Shown piece after piece: positions 56,712 through 64,000 of a DNA stretch of 64,000 nucleotides; the first letter of the stretch is position 1; every line of letters begins with the position of its first letter. The stretch lies in NCBI GenBank assembly GCA_036346255.1, contig CM070632.1:26438657-26502656 (forward strand), written 5' to 3'. Origin of the DNA: Ampelocalamus luodianensis. Its lineage: Eukaryota > Streptophyta > Magnoliopsida > Poales > Poaceae. The notes beneath the pieces were generated by a model. The model did not search any database. It was not told the DNA's origin and was given only the letters and a program-made list of their open reading frames with translations. The position numbers and the translations under genes are program-made.

Positions 56712-58057
56712 AATCGATGCAAAGAAGCCCAAGTTCGAGCTCCTGAGCCACCACTGTCCTAAGCTGTCGCTGCCCATTCCTCGTCGCCTCGGCGAGCCTC
56801 GACCTTGAGTTGGCCTCATGTTGTTCTTATGGATGCTCCCCTTCCTTTCTCAATTGGAGCACCAAAGCACCGGAGCCCTTCATCCTCGCCGTCAGTACTA
56901 TGCTGCCGCCGACCCCTTTCTCCTCGCTTCATCTCCGGTGAGCTTCCTTCTTCCTTCTTCGTGTCATTTTGTTTTCATAGATCCAGAGAACCTTATAGGC
57001 TAGTCAATGCAACCGATAGACCCCCATAGCACCGCCGCCACTGGTTAGTTTTATTAACTTAAAATTTGAACTAAAAACTGGTTGGGAACGGCAACATGCT
57101 AGTGAAGGCATGGTTGCCATGTTACGAGACATGTCATGGTGGTTGTGGTTGCGACATGTGAGTGATGTATGGTCGTTGAGGACAGGTCATGCTAGTGAAA
57201 GCATGGTCGTCGGTAATTACATATATTTGGGTGAATCTACAACATGCTATTTTAAGCGTGGTCGCTAGGGACGTGATCATGTTGGGTAAACATGATCGAG
57301 ATTACAAAATAACCTTTGGTTTTAAAGTTAAAACCTGTTAAGTCTTAGGTTGAAAAATAATAAAAGTATTTGAGAAAATTGGACGGGGCGAAAAACGGAC
57401 TGACAGGCGGGACCCACATGTCAGCGACACGGCTCACGGTAAACCAAGTCTACCGAGCCTCGGGACCTGGGGTTCGGTGGACTGAGCCACGTGGTGCTGA
57501 TCTGGACCAATCTCAGCGCGACACGTAAGCGGCGGCGGCGATCGACGCGACTTCGGGCGTACGCGCAGTCGGCGGGGATGCTACGCGAGACGACACGTCG
57601 GCGCTGGAGCTGAGGTGGCGACCCACGTGGCATGACACGTCAGACCGGCAGGCGGCGGCGCTCGGGAACCTACGACAACAGCGAACGGCGGCGATCCATC
57701 GGCGGTGGGTGGTACCGGCGTGTAGAGGGCGCTATTGCGAACCTCTGGGTGTTGTCGGACAGGGCCTCCGGTGAGATCTAGGCGACGGCGAAGGCTCCTG
57801 GATGTAGAGGATGCGACGGCGAACCCAGCGGTGCAGACCACGAGGGCAGGGCGACATCGACGGCGGCGCAACTCAAAGAAAAAGAACGGCGTGAGAAACC
57901 CTAAAAGCTCGATTGCGGCGGCGCTAGGGCTCTCGGGGTGCTGTGGCTTGAGGGTTTGGGGTGCAGACGCCAATGCGAACCTCGGGGACCTATTTATAGG
58001 ACCGGGGCGGCACGAGATAAGAAATCCCCAATTTGGGAGTGACCGTTGCTCACCAAC

Positions 58058-58065
58058 TATAAAAG
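58058..58065 (+). promoter_or_regulatory. LTR-type TATA box
   Basis: TATAAAAG is followed by GCCCCGAGC and a leader about 20-30 bp downstream. It is the clearest core-promoter candidate in this block. Confidence 0.5.
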
Positions 58066-58794
58066 GCCCCGAGCTCCTCTGAGTCCGTTTTCCAGCACCA
58101 TTTTCGCCTCCTCTTCCCCACTTGAGCTCCCAACTCGTGAATCCCCAAATCCACCATTGTCGGCCATGGAGCTCCGTTGTGGACCTCGGTGCTCCAGTGG
58201 TTCCCTGGCTCCTCTTTTCGCGTCGCCTGGACAACCTCATCGCCTTGAGCAAATCGTCTGACTTGATTTTGGGTTGTCCTTGCAGGAGCTTTGAGTTTTG
58301 GATCTTGCGGCCGAAATCCTTCACTTCTTCCTCAGCTCCGGTAAGTACCTTCTCTGGTCGATTCCTTGCTCCTGGACCACCTCTAGGCCATCGCGAAGCC
58401 ATTCTCACCATTTTTCGTTTCTCACTTTGCTCAGGATCTTCTATCCCCGTTGTCATCCTCAGTTCCAGCGTCGGTCTCCGCCGCCATAGCTTCTCTGACT
58501 TCCTTCGTACCTCCTCTAGGCCCAGGTAATTTCGCAATAGCCCAGTAGTGCTCGAGCACCCGCTAGATTAGATCGTCGTAGAGCTTTTTTGTGTTTTCGG
58601 TTTTTGCCGTACTGGCTCCTCCGCCCCTCTCCGGCTCGCTGGCGATCTAGGCCAGCTCCGCCGTCGAGAGTACCCTCGAAGTGTTCGCAATAGTATTGCG
58701 AACGTTTTGCCACCTTTTGCCACCTTTGGCGAGCCGGCGAGCAGAGCGCGAGGCTCTGTACTGTTGTCGTAACTTAGGCATATCGCAGGACCTC

Positions 58795-59400
58795 TGAGGT
58801 GTAATCTTAGCCGTTAAAGATCTCTGTGGGATAGCTCTTAACCGTAGGATCTCCCTTGCGAAACCTTAGTTGCCAGGACCTCCCCCAGCTTTGATCCTGA
58901 CCGTTAAGGACCTCCTTGGTTTTAATCTTGACCGTTAGGATACCTCTGTGCACCAGACCACCCCCGTAGTCGTTTTTGTAAAAACCACCCTCGGGACCAC
59001 CATTGGGGTCCTCTTTGCAAAAGACCACCCCTTGGTCTTTTGTAAAGAAAACCTCAAGACCTCCCTCCCTGCAGATCTGAACCTCTAGGACCACCCCCGA
59101 GTTGATCTTGACCATTCAGGACCTCCCCATGGAGATCTGAGTCGTTCAAGACCCCCCCTCTTTTAGACGTCATCATTAAGGACCTCCCCGATGAGATCCT
59201 AACCGTCCAGGACCTCCTCTGGTAGATCTTGGCCGCCAGGACCTCCCCTCTTGTAGATCTTATCGGCTAGGACCTCCTCTGGATAAATCTTGACCATCCA
59301 GGATCTCCCCTTGGAGATCTGGGTCGTTCAGGACCTCCTCTTATAAGATCTTCAGCTTTAGGACCTCCCCTCAGTTCTGGACCGTTAGATCTAGATCCAA
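58795..59400 (+). repeat. Irregular minisatellite, GACCGTTAGGACCTCCCC type
   Basis: More than a dozen variants of a unit near 40 bp follow one another. Each combines gatctt(g)accgtt(a)agg with acctcccct or acctcctc; spacing varies and some copies are truncated. The array keeps no open frame on the plus strand. Confidence 0.8.
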
Positions 59401-60403
59401 TGGTCTAGACCTCCTCAGTGCTTTTGAAGTCTTAGTGTTCCGATCTCTTTTCGTTGTTCATTTCTTGATCTACGGCTCTGATGGCACGAGCGTTCGGACC
59501 TCCGACCGGGACTCTCGCTGTGAGCCGTCCATCTTTAGATTTGCGGCCCACGTTCGTTAGAACGTTCGGATCGCCGAGCACCTCCCACAGCGCTACGCGC
59601 GTTCGTTCGGCCCTCGCGTTTGGGCCGTTCGATTTGCGATCTACGGCCCACATTTGTCCACGTCTTTTCCTTTTTGATAAGTTTGATTAAATTCCGGTAA
59701 GCCTTTATTTGTCAACTGAAAATAGTATTAAACTTCAAAAATTCATAACTAATTTATTTTAGCTATATTTTAGATGATTCCAATTGTGTTAAATTTCTGT
59801 TTAACTATATTTTAATCCAAAAATGTGTGTAGGCACTATTCTGTACCAAAAAATTATATAGGTTGAATTAACTTGTTTAGGTATTAATATTGTCTAGAAA
59901 TTCACTTAAAACTTGAAAAATACATAAGTAATTCTCTGTAGCTCCAAATTGAGCAAACTAAAATTTGTTAAATCCCTATGATAATGTACTTTAATATAGA
60001 ATAGGTTTTGTTCATGTCTATGCCTTTTAAAAATGATATGCCCTAGTTTCACAACTTAGAAAAAAATCATAAGTAATTCATTTTAACTCCAAATGAAGTA
60101 AATCCAGTTTTGCTGTTCTTAGAATGTCATGTTCTACCTACCATAAAAATTTTAGGTTCTAGAACTTTCTGAAAAATTGTGCTATGAACAGTACCCGAAA
60201 TCAATTTAGTTTGAATTGTCTAGCTGAAAGAAAGTGTTTAGGCCATAACTTTTGCATACTTAGTACAAATTGAATGATTCTTATTGCTAAATTCATTTAA
60301 AATCATGACCTTGCTTCTGTGTAAATTTCATGGAATTTGGATGACTTTGGATTTTGAGTTTCTTTCAGTGTTCTTCGTTCTTATTGGATTTTCGCGTTCT
60401 TGC

Positions 60404-60561
60404 CAGTGGCGGATCTGGGCCTCGGGCCGCCGGGGCAATGACCCGAGGCCCAGCACAAAATTGCTTTTAGTATTACTGTTTCTTGTCTACAGAAATTTAT
60501 TCTCTCATGCAGTTTCTACTGGACTGGCCCGAGGCCCAGCAGCAAGCTGGCTACGCCCCTG
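60404..60561. mobile_element. 158-bp hAT MITE with perfect target duplication
   Basis: It starts CAGTGGCGGATCTGGGCC and ends CTGGCTACGCCCCTG, typical grass hAT termini. The 8-bp duplication GTTCTTGC is identical on both sides (60396-60403 and 60562-60569). The inner CGAGGCCCAGC motifs repeat. It inserted into the LTR-like block at 57.3-62.2 kb. Confidence 0.88.
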
Positions 60562-62224
60562 GTTCTTGCGTTAGGTTCCGAAGAAATTGTTGAGCCCAAG
60601 AGTGAACCTCTGCAGCAAGAGGACTTCCAGCAAGGCAAGTAGATGTAGCATCATTTGATCATATTACTCCTACTATTTTCAAAGTCTAATATGTTGTTTG
60701 CAAATTCTACGTACGCATTGCTATTTTGTTGTTAAACTATTGTCGATTAGTTGACCCATTAGATGCATAATCTATAGGCAAATATTTATCCTCTACTACT
60801 GAGCCTAGGATTATCTTGCTGTGATTTGGGGTTCGTTGGATGAGCCCTTGTCACTTAGTAGTTTACGAGTTAATGTTGCTTAGTCATGCTTAGCTACCGG
60901 TAGACTTGGGCGGTTGTCGACTTAGTCAATAACCTTGATCACACAAAAACTTATTATGACTTTATGATCAGCACCTTGTGCTATGTTTAATTGAGAAAAC
61001 TAAAACTGAAAATAAAATATTTTAGACTTGGGCACAATGGTATGATGGTGTGCTTTTGGGTGTGACTGGAATGGTGCCCGAGTCAACAAGGACTGAATTA
61101 CTTGCGCCACCGTACTGAGCATTTTGCGTGCTAACCACACTAGAGGGAAATGGGATCTCTCTTGACTTAGTACTTTGGCGTGTGTTAGCTCTAAGTCACA
61201 GGAGGTCGTAGGAGGCAGATGTTTGGGAGCATTGTAGTTGTCTGAAAGCTTTACCCCGAGTGGGTAGTTGTCTTTCAGCTTTTCAATGTAACGTATGAGT
61301 TTCTATCCATACGAGCGTCTCGTAATTAATACACAATATTGGAAAACGTTTTGTAGGACTTAGCCGTGCCGGCATACCTTCGGAAGTGTGCTTAATCTTG
61401 TGGCAAAAAGACGGTCTGAAGTGTGGGTACATTGGTACACCCCTATAGGGTTAAATCTATTCGAATAGCCTCATCCTAGGTTATGGACATGCTCGGATAC
61501 GCCCCGTGAGAATTAGACTACAACCTTTTAACTAAAACTTGATGGGTGGTACGAATCGGGGATTCGTGCTATGATGCGGTGGCTATTGGGTTAGTCGCCT
61601 CTAGGTTGTTATTTATGTTACTTATTGTTACCTCGTTGTTATTTCAATGATTGAAAACAGATTTGACAAATTGCCTTCAACCTATTACAATATTGCAAAT
61701 GAAAATTGCTTTATGCGTCCAATTAACCATATAACCATCTCCTTTGTTTCAGCTTTCATGTAGCTATGTATAGGCTTGTTACTCGTAAGTCTTGCGAGTA
61801 CATTATTGTACTCAACTGCATTGCTTTGTTGTTGCAGAGGAGGAAGTGGATCCCTAAGGGATCGACTTCTGTGAGTTTTGCTGCGACGGGTGCGACTAGC
61901 TTGGCGGCCCGGTCGGTTGCCTTGTGGGTTATGGCTAACCGGTTGACTTTTGTTTATAGCCATCTTTTGGCGCTTTTGCTTCCGCTGTTATATGTCACTC
62001 TTGTCATTTGGCCGGTCGGCTCTTTTGTAATAACTCTATATATTGTATGTCTTTGCTAGACTTAGTATTATATGATGTATGGAAATGATGTATGATTTTG
62101 TAAAGATGTATATGTGCTGCAATTCTGGGAAGCACATGTCCATCGAGGCTTTGGATATTTAATTCGTAATACTAGAACCATTTGGAGGTTAAGTATTACG
62201 AGTTAAATACCCCGGGTCCTCACA

Positions 62225-63050
62225 ATCTTCATCGTCTCTGGCACCAGCATGAGGAAAAAGGTGCAAAAGTTGAGTTGAAAGTCCAACTGAGTGAGTAGAA
62301 AGCTCGTTTATTTTTTGTGTTGGATGCTTTTTTGAAATCAGAATTGAAGTAGAAATTTTCTGGAAGTTGAAAGTGAAATTTGAAAATTTTGAAAGTTGAA
62401 TGTTGAAAGTGAAAATTCAATTTTGAAAGTCGAAATTTCTTAAAGGTGGAAGTTGAAAGTGAAACATTGAAATGAAAATTGAAAGTTATTTTCGAAACAT
62501 GAAAGGGGAAAGTTGAAACTGGGAGCTGAAATTTTAAAGCGTGCGTGTGCGTCTCCTCCTCCTTCCGACCATCTCCTCCCTCAAACCGGTCGGAAGGATC
62601 GTTGTCAGAATTCGCGAACACACGTTGCGCGCATTAGTTGTGCCCCTGGCCTCATTTACTCTCAAGGTAACCAGAATTCTCTGTGGGAGCGGTATATTTT
62701 TAAATTAGAAAATTTTCGGCCGGTAACCAAGTTAGAATCCAATTTAATTTAAAAATCTTGGCCAAGCTTTTCTTCGAGATTTCGGTGACCGTCCTCTGGT
62801 ATTTTTTCCCTGCCGGTAACCAAAACCATGCATACTCCTGTATATTTACAACAATTATAATGCTAAACATAGTCTATAGAGTATGTTAAGGAACCGATGC
62901 ACATTTCTTTTTTTAACAACTGTCAGACTCAAAACTGAGTCCTCTGTGAAAGCACCGTGTTATTCCTTGGCTCAGTAGATAGCACTCATAGATACATTAC
63001 TAAATCAATTCATACAAGTTATAAGACCAAACCATCCAATATATTATAGA
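62225..63050. other. Unclassified spacer with purine-rich repeats
   Basis: No gene is recognised. The stretch from 62270 to 62520 is dominated by gaaagttgaaa/gtgaaaattgaaa variants, and the reverse strand yields only a low-complexity frame. A perfect 10-bp inverted repeat (CCTTCCGACC at 62561-62570, GGTCGGAAGG at 62588-62597) follows. Confidence 0.6.
62270..62520. repeat. Degenerate (GAAAGTT)n-like repeat
   Basis: The core GAAAGT(T/G)GAAA and close variants recur more than fifteen times on the plus strand without fixed spacing. Confidence 0.75.
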
Positions 63051-64000
63051 CATCAAAGTGACATAGACCACATCGGGTCAAGTTTTATAATACGGGCCGA
63101 TCAGGCCAAAAGATTACATTACAAAAGAGCAGCGGATCTCGTAGGTTTAGATCACATGGTCGAAAGAGGGTTCCGACCACATGGTCGAAAACTACAGCGG
63201 AAGCAAAAGGAAACGGAGCACCACACTCCACAGGCAAGCGACCGGGGTACTCGTGTACGACTAGTATTAGCCAAAGACTTGGATAGTACTGGTCGTACTC
63301 AAGGACCAACGAGCTAGCTAAACTGAGGCGGGGCCACGAACGCTAAGGACTACGACTACTAAAGCCACAACCACCAGAGGCTACGACCACTGGGGACTAT
63401 GACTGGTCTTCATCGACTCCTTGGTCACCAGCTCCTTAGTCCTCGTGGTAGGCATAATCGCCTTGATCCGCCAAATCTGAAGGGTTAGGGGAGAGAGCGA
63501 GGATGAGCATTACTACTGTGCTCGTGAGCTAACACACAGAATGCAGAATATACATGCATGGCTTAACAAGGAAGGCTCAGGTTCTTTTATTTGCTAAAGC
63601 AAGGTTTTCAATTATCAATAACAATAGAAAACCTATCACTTAGCATTTTAAACAAGTTTGCATTTTTATTTGAAAAGAGAGTAAATGTGCAATATTAAAT
63701 AACAGCAGAGGCTACCTCCACCCATGCTTACTTTAAAATGTGGCTACGACCACTATTATCAACACTGGGTTCGAACACCCGGGAATGACATCGGGTACGA
63801 CGACCCAGGAACAACACTAGGTCATGGTTATATCCACCCGACCAGTTTTTCATCCCATCCACAAAGGTTTTTGAATTAGAACTATCTCTAGTAAAGTTCC
63901 CATGTCCACCTTTGACCGTAGGCACAACTGTTTAAATAATTTTACACTCTGCAGAGGTTGCACACTTTACCCACAAGAAATAATCATCTTGATATGTCCA
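63050..64000 (-). mobile_element. LTR-like fragment in reverse orientation at the window edge
   Basis: On the minus strand the landmarks of the other LTRs appear: CTCTGCAGAG (63947-63956) preceded by a CTTGTGGGTAAAG stretch (about 63969-63981), then further along a GAGCA/TGCTC hairpin (63505-63523) followed by ATCCTCGCTCT. The LTR extends beyond the window, so neither its start nor its family is known. Confidence 0.55.

Larger units (their letters stand above)
55832..57317 (+). mobile_element. LTR 5' portion of another gypsy-like element
   Basis: It begins TGTAATAGCTC after a purine tract, then a C-rich region with AGCCCA/GGCCCA motifs similar to the region after the TR-GAG LTR start. TATAAAA lies at 56618-56624, followed by a CT microsatellite and a C-rich leader. 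The right border is not defined, and the middle and end blocks seen in the other LTRs are not found here. Confidence 0.5.
57318..62224 (+). mobile_element. Long LTR-like block with TATA box, minisatellite and hairpins
   Basis: TATAAAAG at 58058-58065 sits between a GC-rich upstream region and a C-rich leader. The block then holds a minisatellite (58795-59400), a hAT MITE (60404-60561), a CTATTCGAATAG palindrome (61457-61468), an ACGAATC/GATTCGT hairpin (61551-61567) and a GAGTAC/GTACTC hairpin (61796-61813), in the same order as in the other LTRs. It ends CCCCGGGTCCTCACA. No TG start, primer site or second copy was found, so the left border is a guess. A long minus-strand ORF (57581-58537) is not supported as a gene. 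Confidence 0.5.

Noticed and set aside
57581..58537. 318-codon open frame on the minus strand
   Set aside because: It is GC-rich with low-complexity Arg/Ser/Pro composition, no domain, and is antisense to the leader of an LTR-type promoter. Long chance frames are expected in such sequence.
61685..62059. Frames near the end of the 57-62 kb block
   Set aside because: The hydrophobic plus-strand reading overlaps the conserved LTR hairpin region and has no homologue I recognise; it is taken as LTR sequence.

Overview
The window is nuclear DNA of a grass (Poaceae), probably a large, transposon-rich genome. The signs are one intron-rich host gene closest to rice coatomer delta, grass-type CACTA transposons with subterminal ACCGTCTGTGATA arrays, very long Ty3/gypsy LTRs, Tourist- and hAT-type MITEs, and fragments of grass gene families (XLG G-protein, REF6-type JmjN, F-box, RNase H-like). 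I could not fix the species. No prokaryotic or organellar genes, CRISPR arrays, rRNA or tRNA genes were seen.

Layout. (1) 1-1400: LTR-like transposon sequence, apparently minus strand. (2) About 1.74-23.6 kb: a four-level nest. A decayed CACTA element (Ptta/En-Spm ORF remnant at 2.8-4.3 kb, ULP1-like peptidase remnant at 21.4-22.7 kb, right terminus at 23590) holds a gypsy-type element (LTRs 4517-5550 and 20380-21410, broken gag). That holds a large non-coding LTR element (7933-19236, TSD GATGA). That in turn holds a reverse-oriented solo LTR (10912-13215, TSD TGATA). (3) 23.6-29.4 kb: an RNase H-like pseudogene split by a MITE, a candidate Helitron (24849-27874) carrying fragments of a JmjN demethylase gene and an XLG gene, and a hAT element (28014-28989). 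(4) 29.4-43.0 kb: a possible hAT-flanked block around a second CACTA element (30327-41903, TSD ATA). This contains a gag-only LTR retrotransposon (30755-39534, TSD GAAGG) and a captured, broken F-box gene. (5) 43.2-49 kb: the only intact host gene, coatomer delta, with 11 coding exons encoding 523 residues. (6) 49.8-64 kb: LTR-derived sequence in at least four blocks, with tandem duplications, minisatellites and a small hAT MITE with perfect TSDs.

How it fits together. Coatomer delta works in COPI retrograde vesicle traffic. Everything else is mobile DNA or decayed captured genes. The nesting gives a relative order: each inner element is younger than its host.

The most interesting signal is not protein coding. 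Several unrelated-looking LTR families here share a small hairpin whose stem sequence differs between families while pairing is kept (GAGTAC/GTACTC, GAGTC/GACTC, TGAGAT/ATCTCA, GAGCA/TGCTC). It lies downstream of a cluster of further hairpins and palindromes that also change sequence but keep dyad symmetry. This looks like covariation of a structured RNA domain in the LTR transcript. All coordinates come from reading the sequence by eye; no alignment or folding program was run.
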